This document shows, one piece after another, positions 45,528 to 53,800 of a stretch of 64,000 nucleotides of DNA. The translations under genes and the position numbers were made by a program. Source of the DNA: Candidatus Dormiibacterota bacterium. GTDB lineage: Bacteria > Chloroflexota > Dormibacteria > Dormibacterales > Dormibacteraceae. The notes beneath the pieces are model-generated. The model was not told where the DNA came from, did not search any database, and worked only from the letters and a program-made list of their open reading frames with translations. The DNA is taken from contig PLJM01000025.1 in assembly GCA_003139695.1 (NCBI GenBank), positions 124,001 to 188,000 of the forward strand, in the 5' to 3' direction. Numbering within the stretch: the first letter of the stretch is position 1; every line of letters starts with the position of its first letter.

Positions 45528-48500
45528 ATGCGCCCGCCTATGGAATCAGCTTGGGGCCTTGGGGCTGTGCTTCGCGGCGTGGTCGCCGACATGCAGCACG
45601 CCTCGAAGGCGGATATCGTCTCGATCTTCCTCTATGAAGAGTCGACCCACACCTACTACGCCCCATTTGCCACCGGCCAGCCGCAGGAGAGCCTGCTCGA
45701 TTCGCTGACCGACATGCGCGAGCAGCTCGCCCGATATTCGAACGACTTGAGCCAGGGCAAGGTGCCCGACGACATCGCTGTGCACCACTACGGCTCGACC
45801 GTCTGGCTGACCGTGACGCGGCAGCGGCTCGTTGCACGGGATGCGCCGGCCGAGATCGACAGCACGTTCATCAGGCGCTACCAGATCCAGGCGACGATCG
45901 GGCTGCCCTTGCTGGCCGGCGAGCGCTTCCTCGGCCTCATTTATCTCAACTACCGAAGTCGCGACCAGGCGCCTGACGGCGGGAGGCTGGCCGAGCTCGA
46001 ACGGCGCGCCGCCAGCGCGGCAGCGGCGGTCGCGGCTGTGCTGGCGGCAGCCGAGCGTTCGGCGCTCGACGGCGTCGGGAGGCTGGCGGCTCTCCTGACC
46101 GCGCCGGCGGGGGCCGAGCGAACCGACATCAAGGAGCTCAGGCGACTGCTCTCAATTGCGCTTGCCGAGCTGCTCCTGGCCAGTGAGCTCGATGGCGCCG
46201 CCATCTACCAGTTCGCGGCGCATCGCACGAGTCTCGAGCTGGTGACCGCCCACGCTCCGGTGGCCGCTCCACCTCGCATCGAGCGCGCCGATCCCACCGC
46301 ATTGTGGCCGGCGGTGCTGATGGACGCCGTGGCGTCGTCGATCGCCAATGCGGACCTGCATCCAGTCGCCACCTATGCGCTGGGCAGCGAGCTGGAGCCG
46401 CACGGTTATCTCGTGGTGTTGAGCCGCGACCGCCTCGCCACCGTTCGTCGGGCACCGGCCACCGACCTGCTGCTCAGGGCCGGCGCCGAGCTGATCGGCA
46501 GCTCGCTGGCGAGCCAGCGCCTGATCGCCGAGCTGGAGAATAGCAACCGCCTGCTCGGTGCCCTGGGGAACATGACCACCGCGATGCTCAAGCCGGGTGG
46601 CTCTCGCCAGGACGTGCTCGAGGCGGTGGCGGGACATCTCACGGACGCGGCAGTGCCGGAGTTCGACTTTCATTTCGCCAGCGTCTACCTGCTGGAGGAG
46701 CGGGCGGGCGAGACGATGGTCGTGAGCAAGGCGGCGGGCGCGGCAACCACCGCTGCCGTCGATTCAGCAGAGAGCTCGAGAGGAGGGGTGCGGCGCGCAC
46801 GGGTGCCGCGGTGGGTCCTCGAGGACGAGCGCCAGCTCGCGCCGGATGACGTCCTCGTATACGTCGCGCGGACCTGGCAGGTGGCTGTCGTGGGTCCGAA
46901 GCCGTTGGGCGGCCAGACCGACCGGGCCGATGTTGTCGCCGGGGCCCTTCCGGCGCACGCAGCCTGGGCTGACGTGCCCGTGGTGCGCAGCGACGGCACA
47001 GTGCTGACTCACGTCACGGCCTGCCTCATCGGCCCGGGTACCGATACGCGGGCCGGCTTGGCCGGCGATCCGCCGTTCACGCTTGCGGGCGAGGTGTTCG
47101 AGAAGAGCGGGCACGGCGAGCTGATCCGGATCTTCCTGCCCTTCGGTTCCGACCCCAATCACCGGGCGACCGGAGTGCTCGAGGTCGGTTATCACCGCAC
47201 GCACGATAGGCGGCCAGACTGGGGCCAGATCGAAGCGCTGCGCGCCGCGGCGGCGCAGGTAGCGGTGGCGGTCGAGACAGCGCGGCTGTACGAGGAGGCG
47301 CGGCGCCATGGCGACGAGCTCGAGCTGAGCGCCGACGTCAGCCGCGCGATCGCGTCCTCTATCGACCTCGATCAGACCCTTCGGTTGGTCGCCCAGGGTC
47401 TGGTTCGCCTGGTCGATGCGTCGCTCTGTCAGATCGCCCTGTACGAAGAGGACCGCGAAGGGTGGTTCGGCGCTGCAGCGTCCGACCAGGAAGAGTTGTG
47501 GCGGCGGCAACACGGTGAACGCTCGGAGCCGTCCTTCCTGTTCGACGTGCTTGATCGCGGCGAGCCGCTGGTGGTCGAGGACGCGAGCGCGAATGACCGA
47601 GTCAGCGCTTCGTACGTCAAGGCATTCGGCGTGCGGTCGCTGCTGGCTCTTCCGCTGATCGCCGACGGGCAGCCAATCGGCGCCGCAGTGCTTGTTGAGC
47701 GCGGTCATCTGCGCACGTTCACGCCTGAGGAGGTCGAGCGCGTGCAGGGCCTCGCACTGGGCGCCGCGGTCGCGATCAAGAACGCGCGCTTGCACGCGCT
47801 CGCGGAAGAGGAGCGTCACCTGCAGAAGGATTTCGTGCTCGTTGGGTTTGGCCAGTGGGGTCAGAAGGCGTACGGCCACCTGCAGACGCTGAAGCAGTTC
47901 TTCAATTTTCGAATTCACGTTGTGGAGCAGGACCTGCCCGGCGCTCGAGAGCGCCTCGCGACGCGCGAGGAGGAGGTCCGCACGCATGGCGATGCTTTCT
48001 ACTGGGATGGGGCAGCACTGCCGGCGCATGAGCAGCTGCAGCGCGAGCTGGAGTCCAGCTCCTACGTGATCACGTACATCGCGACGCCGGCCGCGACACA
48101 CCTGCCCACGCTCGCGCTGTACTACGACCTCAGTGATGTGGTGTTGATCGAGAAACCACTGGGCGCGCCGCCCGAGGATTACCGCGAGTTTCTCGACCAG
48201 GCACCGGGCGGGGTCGAGATCGTGGCCGCCGACCACTACTACTTCAAGCTCGAGGTGCGGTTGCTGCAGCTTCTGCTGACCGAGGAGCGGACGCTTCGCG
48301 ATTTCCTCGACAACGTGGAAGAGATTCGCATCGAGATACTGGAAGAGCAGCCGCTGGTGGGAGCGGCGGCCGACATCGGCGTGATCGCGGACCTGATCCC
48401 CCACGCGTTCGCGATCATCTCGCTGCTCACGCCGATCGATCGGATCCATCTGGATGAGGAGAGGCCGTTGTCGGTGGGGCGGCATGAAGGGCTCGCGGGC

Positions 48501-48953
48501 CAGCGTGAAAGTTATGCGCGCGTCAACGCGACGTTCCAGAACCGGGGGCGGTCGGTGCGGTTGATCATCGACGTCGGCAAGGGGGCGGAGAACGCCAAGT
48601 GGATCAAGCTGAGCGGGGAGCGGCGCGCAGGCGGGCGCAGCCCGAGCTACAAGTTCGATTTCGGGCGGGGCGAGGCGATCGACGGGACGCAGGCGACAGT
48701 GCGGGCCGCGGTGCGCAGGATTCGCGAGCCGGGGGTACCCGACAACGCCCACCTCAACATGCTCCGACACGTGATTGAGAAGAGACACCCGGCGGTCGGC
48801 ATCCTCTCAATCCGCGAAGCCATACGCGCCAACCAGAGGGTGCGAGACCTCGAGGGGATGGCGGTAGACCTGCTCGCACGAGGCGAAGTCACGAACTACG
48901 CGATCGGCACCCGACCGGCGTTCGATGCAAAACACGCGGTGACGACGACGTAG
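45528..48953 (+). CDS. Four GAF-like regions fused to a Gfo/Idh oxidoreductase domain
   Basis: A 1141-residue soluble protein. Residues about 1-760 hold four GAF-like regions, each ending in a helical linker; the clearest are the first (IQATIGLPLLAGERFLGLIY) and fourth (VRSLLALPLIADGQPIGAAV). Residues about 767-1141 form a complete Gfo/Idh-type dehydrogenase: Rossmann FVLVGFGQWGQKAYGHL, VLIEKPLGAP, then VAADHYYFKLEVRLLQLLL, which also recalls glucose-6-phosphate dehydrogenase's DHY motif. No kinase, cyclase, phosphatase or DNA-binding output is visible. Either a ligand-gated oxidoreductase, or an oxidoreductase domain used to sense sugars or NAD(P)H. A GGGGGAGAG ribosome site precedes ATG 45528; the gap from the beta-glucosidase is 86 bases and includes a GCC/GGC stem. 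Confidence 0.85.
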   Translation: MRPPMESAWGLGAVLRGVVADMQHASKADIVSIFLYEESTHTYYAPFATGQPQESLLDSLTDMREQLARYSNDLSQGKVPDDIAVHHYGSTVWLTVTRQRLVARDAPAEIDSTFIRRYQIQATIGLPLLAGERFLGLIYLNYRSRDQAPDGGRLAELERRAASAAAAVAAVLAAAERSALDGVGRLAALLTAPAGAERTDIKELRRLLSIALAELLLASELDGAAIYQFAAHRTSLELVTAHAPVAAPPRIERADPTALWPAVLMDAVASSIANADLHPVATYALGSELEPHGYLVVLSRDRLATVRRAPATDLLLRAGAELIGSSLASQRLIAELENSNRLLGALGNMTTAMLKPGGSRQDVLEAVAGHLTDAAVPEFDFHFASVYLLEERAGETMVVSKAAGAATTAAVDSAESSRGGVRRARVPRWVLEDERQLAPDDVLVYVARTWQVAVVGPKPLGGQTDRADVVAGALPAHAAWADVPVVRSDGTVLTHVTACLIGPGTDTRAGLAGDPPFTLAGEVFEKSGHGELIRIFLPFGSDPNHRATGVLEVGYHRTHDRRPDWGQIEALRAAAAQVAVAVETARLYEEARRHGDELELSADVSRAIASSIDLDQTLRLVAQGLVRLVDASLCQIALYEEDREGWFGAAASDQEELWRRQHGERSEPSFLFDVLDRGEPLVVEDASANDRVSASYVKAFGVRSLLALPLIADGQPIGAAVLVERGHLRTFTPEEVERVQGLALGAAVAIKNARLHALAEEERHLQKDFVLVGFGQWGQKAYGHLQTLKQFFNFRIHVVEQDLPGARERLATREEEVRTHGDAFYWDGAALPAHEQLQRELESSSYVITYIATPAATHLPTLALYYDLSDVVLIEKPLGAPPEDYREFLDQAPGGVEIVAADHYYFKLEVRLLQLLLTEERTLRDFLDNVEEIRIEILEEQPLVGAAADIGVIADLIPHAFAIISLLTPIDRIHLDEERPLSVGRHEGLAGQRESYARVNATFQNRGRSVRLIIDVGKGAENAKWIKLSGERRAGGRSPSYKFDFGRGEAIDGTQATVRAAVRRIREPGVPDNAHLNMLRHVIEKRHPAVGILSIREAIRANQRVRDLEGMAVDLLARGEVTNYAIGTRPAFDAKHAVTTT

Positions 48954-48985
48954 CTTTTTAGGTTACGGAGCCGGTCCAGGCCGCA

Positions 48986-48991
48986 TAGTAT
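48986..48991 (+). promoter_or_regulatory. -10 element of the cNMP-binding gene
   Basis: TAGTAT lies seven bases before ATG 48999, with no Shine-Dalgarno between. This places transcription start at or next to the start codon. No convincing -35 is visible. Confidence 0.5.
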
Positions 48992-48998
48992 TTGGGAC

Positions 48999-49394
48999 AT
49001 GACGGACATCAAATCGACCAAGCTGTTCCAGGGCTTGCCTGACGGGGAGATCAAGAAGATCGAACGCCAGCTGAAGGCGGTTCAGCATCCCGCCGGCCAC
49101 GAGATCGTCATGCGGGGCGATGGCGGCGTTGGTTTCATGATCATCACGGACGGCACGGTGACCGTCACCACGGTCCAGGGCAAGAAACGAAAGCTCGGGC
49201 CCGGCGATTCCTTCGGCGAGATGGCGCTCCTCGACCATGAGGGCCGAAGCGCCACCGTCAAGGCCGACACCGCCGTGTCGCTGGCCACGATCCCCGAATG
49301 GGGCTTCAAGTCATTTCTGGCCGAGCACCCCGAGGTCGCGTTCCGCCTTATGCAGGTCCTGAGCCAGCGGGTGCGTCAAGCCGAGGGCGAGTAG
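48999..49394 (+). CDS. Single-domain cyclic nucleotide-binding protein
   Basis: A 131-residue protein that is one CRP-type cyclic nucleotide-binding domain without a DNA-binding helix-turn-helix. The N-terminal LFQGLPDGEIKKIERQL and the phosphate-binding cassette GDSFGEMALLDHEGRSATVKA (residues split around FGE and RSA) keep the Glu and Arg that bind the ribose and phosphate of cAMP/cGMP. Stand-alone domains often act as regulatory subunits. It follows the GAF-Gfo/Idh gene by 45 bases, so it may be its partner; a possible cAMP source in this window is the CYTH protein at 4144. It ends 23 bases before a paired-box repeat. Confidence 0.9.
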   Translation: MTDIKSTKLFQGLPDGEIKKIERQLKAVQHPAGHEIVMRGDGGVGFMIITDGTVTVTTVQGKKRKLGPGDSFGEMALLDHEGRSATVKADTAVSLATIPEWGFKSFLAEHPEVAFRLMQVLSQRVRQAEGE

Positions 49395-49416
49395 ACCCTA
49401 CGACGGGGCTCGGACA

Positions 49417-49480
49417 CGACCAAATGGGCACAAATGGCTCGATTAAGGCCCAAGGTGCGACCAAAAGTGCCCGAGTGGCG
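49417..49480 (-). repeat. Paired box element, copy 5, degenerate and inverted
   Basis: Plus-strand boxes CGACCAAATGGGCACAAATG (from 49417) and CGACCAAAAGTGCCCGAGTG (from 49458) are 41 bases apart. Read on the minus strand, the first gives GAGCCATTTGTGCCC then ATTTGGTCG, close to the consensus of copies 1-4. It lies between the convergent cNMP gene and the FGGY kinase remnant. Confidence 0.6.
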
Positions 49481-49495
49481 CAGGACCCGGCCGAC

Positions 49496-50001
49496 TTATC
49501 CGATTAAGGCTTTGAACAAAGCCTCCTGGCGCTTTTCCGCTTTCTTGTAGGCGACTGTGGCGGCCTTGTTGGGGGTGAATGTGCGCCCAACTCCGGCGGT
49601 CAGGCGCTCGGCCTGGGTGAGGCCCAGGGTTTCCAAAGCGAACATTGCGGCGCCTCTGCTGCTCGCTTCTTTTGGGCCCCCTACGACGATCTCGCGCCCG
49701 ATCGCGTCGGCCATCATTTGCATCCACGCGGGTGAGCTCAAAATGGCCGCGCCGCTGGCGACGGCGACTATCCGCTTTGTCTTAGCCGGGCCCGCGAGAA
49801 CCAGGACCTCGCCGACCGCCCGCGAGACCAGCGCCATCAGCCTGTCGGCATCGACCTCCGCCGTGCCGTCGGGAAGCACGCGCGCGACGTGAGGAATGTG
49901 CACTTCGATGCCTGGAACCGGCCGGGCTCGCAGGTCGTGGAGGATGGCCCTCACCGACGAGCTGCCCACACGACGGCGACGACGTACCCTGCCGGGGCCA
50001 C
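49496..50001 (-). pseudogene. FGGY (gluconate-type) carbohydrate kinase remnant
   Basis: About 168 codons of a kinase family normally near 480-500 residues. The N-terminal strand is recognisable as YVVAV then, one base out of frame, VGSSSVRAILHDLRARPVPG; a single-base loss near 49975 breaks the first phosphate loop. The frame continues to GTAEVDADRLMALVSRAVG and then jumps straight to the C-terminal segment RIVAVASGAAILSSPAWMQM and EASSRGAAMFALETLG, so roughly 300 central residues, including the catalytic base region, are missing. GTG 50001 is the ancestral start; the readable frame alone begins near 49969. It cannot be an active kinase. It is six bases from the SDR gene. Confidence 0.8.
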
Positions 50002-50006
50002 GGCGA

Positions 50007-50735
50007 CTACTCGGGGGCGGGCGTGGGGTAGGGTACCGACGTCTTACCGAGCGACTGGAGCCGCGTCGGCAGGATGGTCAGCTCCGGTACGTGGGCGCGT
50101 CGAGGAAGCTTCAAGAGCATCACGCACGCCTCGGCGACGTCCTCGGGGCGGAGCATTGCCTCAGCCACCTCGGGCGTAGGTGGGGACGGCCGCTTGAGCA
50201 ACAGCTGGGTGTTGACGAGGCCGGGTTTGATGACTGAGAAGCGGACGCCGTTCATGTGCTCCTCGAACCCTGCAGCGGCCGCCAGGGCGCTCATGCCCGC
50301 CTTGCTCGCCGCGTAGGCGGGGCCGCTGAGGTCCGGCCATTGGCCTGAGACGCTGCCGATCAGCAAGACGTCGCCCCGAGCCTCGCGCAGCTTGTGCAGC
50401 CCCGCGTTGATGAAGTAGAACGCGCCGCTGAGGTTCACTGCGATGAGGTGATTCCACACGTCCGGCGTGATTTCCTCCAGGCGGCGCCGCGGCACGTTGT
50501 CGCCTGCTGCGCAAACCAGGATGTCGAGTTGGTCCAGCGAATCGACGAACCGCTGAACCGCCGGCTGGTCCGTCACGTCGAGCTTCACCGGACCGCGGCG
50601 TCCGATCGCGTGGCAGGTGACGCCCGCATCGGTGAGGCTCGCGACGACGGCCGCGCCGATCCCGCTCCCGCCGCCGGTGACGATGGCGACCTTGCCGGCC
50701 AGCGATTCAGGCACTGAGGAAGACCTTGATGTCAT
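50007..50735 (-). CDS. SDR-family oxidoreductase
   Basis: A 242-residue short-chain dehydrogenase. Cofactor motif VAIVTGGGSGIGAAV near residue 20, LDILVCAAGDN (NAG-equivalent as AAG), catalytic Ser in IGSVSGQW and the YAASKAG Tyr/Lys pair are present. The C-terminus lacks the usual GxxxxVDGG end and instead reads HVPELTILPTRLQSLGK, seen in SDRs resembling YdfG/sepiapterin reductases. ATG 50735 overlaps the alcohol dehydrogenase end by 29 bases, so the two are co-transcribed with the decayed kinase: an alcohol/ketose-utilisation operon that has lost its kinase. Substrate unknown. Confidence 0.85.
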   Translation of the reverse strand: MTSRSSSVPESLAGKVAIVTGGGSGIGAAVVASLTDAGVTCHAIGRRGPVKLDVTDQPAVQRFVDSLDQLDILVCAAGDNVPRRRLEEITPDVWNHLIAVNLSGAFYFINAGLHKLREARGDVLLIGSVSGQWPDLSGPAYAASKAGMSALAAAAGFEEHMNGVRFSVIKPGLVNTQLLLKRPSPPTPEVAEAMLRPEDVAEACVMLLKLPRRAHVPELTILPTRLQSLGKTSVPYPTPAPE

Positions 50736-51693
50736 CGGTCGGCCCTTTCGCCAGGAGCGCAAAGGCCGCAGGACCGTCGTCCAGCGGCAGCACCGCTTTC
50801 AGGTCGCCGATCCCGGCCTTGCCCTGCGCCAGCCAATCGAGCGACTGCTGAAAGTCTGCATCCGAGTAGGCAAACACGCCGCGGATGGTGTGGTTGCCGC
50901 GGATCACGCGCCGCCACGGCAGCGGGGTCTCGTCGCTGTGCATGCCGATGAAGACGGCTGTGCCCCCCGGGTTCAGCAGGTCGAGGGCGAGCAGGCGCGT
51001 CGCCTCCGAACCGACAGCGTCGACCACGACGTCGGCCCCGAGCCGCAAGCCTTCGGCATTGGCGTGGCTGGCGTGGGCGCCCAGGCGCGTGGCGTGCTCG
51101 CGGCGCGTCGGGTGGCTCTCAATGACGGTGAGCGACGCGATGCCATGGAGCAGCGCCGCCTGCATGCACCCGAGACCGATGGTCCCGGCGCCAATGACCA
51201 CCGCGGTCTTCGCGCCATCGGGCGCTCCCTGGCGGATGGCATGCACGCCGTTCGCCAGCGGCTCGGCGAGCGCGCCGAGACGGGCGTCCATGCCGGCCGG
51301 CATCTCGAAGAGGCAGCGCTCAGGCACGGAGACGATGGTGGCGAAGCCGCCAGGCACGGCGACGCCGACCAGATAGCGTTCAGGGCAGAGGTTGCGGCCA
51401 CCACTCGCGCAGTGGATGCAATAGCCACACCCGACTATCGGATTGACGGCCACGCGCTTGCCCAGCCAGGTCCTGTCGACGGACTCCCCCACCTCGATCA
51501 CCGTGCCCGCGAGCTCATGACCCATCACCAGCGGCGGCACGCGGTTCGACATCATGCCGAGGTAGCCTTCGACCTCCGAGCCGCAAATGCCTGTTGCCTC
51601 GCTGTGGACCAAAGCTTCGCCGGCCTTGGGGCGAGGGTCAGGAACCTCGTCCACGGTCATCCAGCCGGGGCCGCGCCAGGTCAGTGCCTTCAC
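50707..51693 (-). CDS. Zinc-dependent medium-chain alcohol (polyol) dehydrogenase
   Basis: A 328-residue MDR enzyme. Catalytic zinc ligands are Cys37 (TGICGSE) and His59/Glu60 (MGHE); the structural zinc loop has Cys89, Cys92, Cys95 and Cys103. The Rossmann domain starts at AVVIGAGTIGLGCMQ. The sequence is closest in feel to polyol dehydrogenases (sorbitol, galactitol, threonine-like), with NAD as likely cofactor. It is first in a minus-strand operon with the SDR and the FGGY kinase remnant, fitting polyol oxidation followed by ketose phosphorylation. Upstream is a 100-base divergent region shared with ppk2. Confidence 0.92.
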   Translation of the reverse strand: MKALTWRGPGWMTVDEVPDPRPKAGEALVHSEATGICGSEVEGYLGMMSNRVPPLVMGHELAGTVIEVGESVDRTWLGKRVAVNPIVGCGYCIHCASGGRNLCPERYLVGVAVPGGFATIVSVPERCLFEMPAGMDARLGALAEPLANGVHAIRQGAPDGAKTAVVIGAGTIGLGCMQAALLHGIASLTVIESHPTRREHATRLGAHASHANAEGLRLGADVVVDAVGSEATRLLALDLLNPGGTAVFIGMHSDETPLPWRRVIRGNHTIRGVFAYSDADFQQSLDWLAQGKAGIGDLKAVLPLDDGPAAFALLAKGPTDDIKVFLSA

Positions 51694-51793
51694 TCCTGTC
51701 CCATCCCTATCTCATCATCCGCTTACTCATGCGGCGTCACTTTTTGAACGGTTACTTTCAGTGCGTTGGGGAGTAGCCTACGCAAGCTCCGAA

Positions 51794-52633
51794 ATGGCTG
51801 ACAAGAAAAAGGTGACCGCAAACCCTGCAAAGCGCGCCGGGTCGCCGAAGCAGCTCGAGAAAAAGGCGTACGAGAAGGAGCTTCGGCGCCTACAGGTTGA
51901 GCTCGTTCAGCTGGAGGAATGGATCCGCCACCACAACCTGCGCGTGGTCGTCGTGTTCGAAGGTCGGGACACGGCCGGCAAGGGCGGTGTCATCAAACGG
52001 ATAACGGCGCTGCTCAACCCTCGCTTCTGCCGGGTCGTGGCCCTCACCGCCCCGACCGAGAGAGAGCGGACAGAGTGGTACTTCCAGCGCTACGTCGCGC
52101 ACCTGCCTTCGGCAGGCGAGATGGTCCTGTTCGATCGGAGCTGGTACAACCGCGCGGGCGTCGAACGCGTCATGGGGTTCTGCACCGACGAGGAGTACAA
52201 GGAGTTCAAGCGCGCGTGTCCAGAGTTCGAGAGGATGCTCGTGAGGTCTGGAATCATCCTCATCAAGTACTGGCTGTCCGTGAGCGACGATGAGCAGGAG
52301 CGCCGGTTCAGGGCGCGCATCAAGGACCCGAGCAAGCGATGGAAGCTGAGCCCAATGGATCTGCAGGCTCGCGCGCGCTGGGTCGACTACTCCGAGGCCA
52401 AGGACAAGATGTTCAAGTTCAGCGACATCAAAGAGGCGCCATGGCATGTAGTCGAGACCGACAACAAACGCGCGGCTCATCTGAACCTGATCACGCACTT
52501 CCTCAAGCAGATCCCATACAGCGATGTGCCGCACGAAGAATCGTTCAAGTTGCCGTCCCGGCAGAAGCGCAAGTACAGCAGGCCGCCGAAGGCCTCAATG
52601 AGGATGGTGCCCGTCCGCTACGAGGTGGTTTGA
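51794..52633 (+). CDS. ppk2: Polyphosphate kinase 2
   Basis: A 279-residue PPK2-family kinase that phosphorylates nucleoside diphosphates (or monophosphates) with polyphosphate. P-loop FEGRDTAGKGGVIKRI, the lysine-rich N-terminal tail, Walker B LFDRSWYNRAGVERVMGFC and the lid segment WKLSPMDLQARARWVDY are all typical. Length fits class I (NDP-phosphorylating). ATG 51794 begins the conserved MADKKK tail; frames upstream lack similarity. It converges with the glycosidase gene seven bases downstream. Confidence 0.95.
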   Translation: MADKKKVTANPAKRAGSPKQLEKKAYEKELRRLQVELVQLEEWIRHHNLRVVVVFEGRDTAGKGGVIKRITALLNPRFCRVVALTAPTERERTEWYFQRYVAHLPSAGEMVLFDRSWYNRAGVERVMGFCTDEEYKEFKRACPEFERMLVRSGIILIKYWLSVSDDEQERRFRARIKDPSKRWKLSPMDLQARARWVDYSEAKDKMFKFSDIKEAPWHVVETDNKRAAHLNLITHFLKQIPYSDVPHEESFKLPSRQKRKYSRPPKASMRMVPVRYEVV

Positions 52634-52639
52634 CCTGCG

Positions 52640-53773
52640 TCAGGACTCACTTAAAATGCGGGCGACTGCATCGAGGTAGCGCGAGTCTCTCGAGCGTTCG
52701 CGCGCGATCCAGTATTCGGCACCCCAAAAGACGTAGGCGTCCAGATCAAAGCCCGCTTCACGGGCCCAACCAATGCACCGGTTGTAGTTCTGAATGACCA
52801 GCTCCGGCGTGCAGCTGTACATCGAACGGCCTGGCGGGCTCGGCGGCACCGTCACCGCCTCCCATGGCTCGGCCTGCCCCTCGGAGATCATCAGCCGCTT
52901 CCCGCTGCTGCGAGCCCACGCGAAGATTTCCTTCCGCCGTCGCTGATTGCCCGCGACGTCCTCACCATGCAAGTAGACAGTTGTTGCGCCCAGCTTCATC
53001 AGAGCGTGCCGCGGGTAATAGTCGATGCCCACCACATCGGCGAGCTGCTGCGCTATCGCCAGTGAGTCGCCCTGGTCTCGAGTGCTCCACCACTGCTGCG
53101 CACGCACCGGCGTCGAGGTGGGCAGGAAGCCGTTCATCATGATCGCCCTGGTTGAATCTGCCTTCCTGACTGCATCCACCTCCGCCTTCACGAAGTCGGC
53201 GGACAGGCGCCACGAGTGCTCCACCCCGAGCGGGTCGACAGCTTCGTGCTCGACCTGCCAGGCCACGATCGCGGTCCTCCCTCGATAGCGGTCGACGATC
53301 CGCGTGACGAACGCGAGCGCGGCGGCGATCAGAGGTTGATGCGTTTCCGGCCGAACAAGAATGCCTTCTCTCAGTGGCTTCTGCACGTGGTGGGCCGGCA
53401 CGAAGAATTCGGGGTAGCCGAATGTCTTCAGCGGTCCCACGCAAAGAATTATTCGTTTGCCGGCGCGCTCCGCAGCGTCGACCTGCCAATCCAGCTCGCT
53501 GGGATCGAACTCTCCCGGCGCACGCTCGATGCGATTCCAGTAGGCGCCCAGCCGAATAAGCGTGAAGGGATAGCTGAGGATCTGGTCTAGCGTCGCCCGG
53601 GCATCAAGGCCGAGCGCGTCGACCTGCGGAGGTCGAAAGCTGACGCCAAGCTCGGTCTTCTCGCGCGCGGCGACCGGCACGTCGCGCCATCGATCGGTCG
53701 ACGGAGCGGCGGCTCTCCGAAGGCGTACCTCCGAGACTATCGGCAGCGCAAGTCGAGTGGCCAGAGCAGCCAT
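52640..53773 (-). CDS. TIM-barrel glycoside hydrolase (GH5/GH42-like)
   Basis: A 377-residue (beta/alpha)8 glycosidase-like protein: SYPFTLIRLGAYWNRIE, RAGKRIILCVGPLKTFGYPE, AIVAWQVEHEAVDPLG and RLMISEGQAEPW. In clan GH-A the acid/base glutamate follows strand 4 as NE and the nucleophile follows strand 7; here strand 4 reads VEHE, with His in place of Asn, and strand 7 has SEGQAEPW. So hydrolytic activity is likely but the subfamily is unclear. No signal peptide; the first 35 residues have no clear homology. ATG 53773 is divergent from the methyltransferase start by 27 bases. Confidence 0.7.
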   Translation of the reverse strand: MAALATRLALPIVSEVRLRRAAAPSTDRWRDVPVAAREKTELGVSFRPPQVDALGLDARATLDQILSYPFTLIRLGAYWNRIERAPGEFDPSELDWQVDAAERAGKRIILCVGPLKTFGYPEFFVPAHHVQKPLREGILVRPETHQPLIAAALAFVTRIVDRYRGRTAIVAWQVEHEAVDPLGVEHSWRLSADFVKAEVDAVRKADSTRAIMMNGFLPTSTPVRAQQWWSTRDQGDSLAIAQQLADVVGIDYYPRHALMKLGATTVYLHGEDVAGNQRRRKEIFAWARSSGKRLMISEGQAEPWEAVTVPPSPPGRSMYSCTPELVIQNYNRCIGWAREAGFDLDAYVFWGAEYWIARERSRDSRYLDAVARILSES

Positions 53774-53800
53774 CCTAGTCCCGCGCAATACTCTGTTCCG

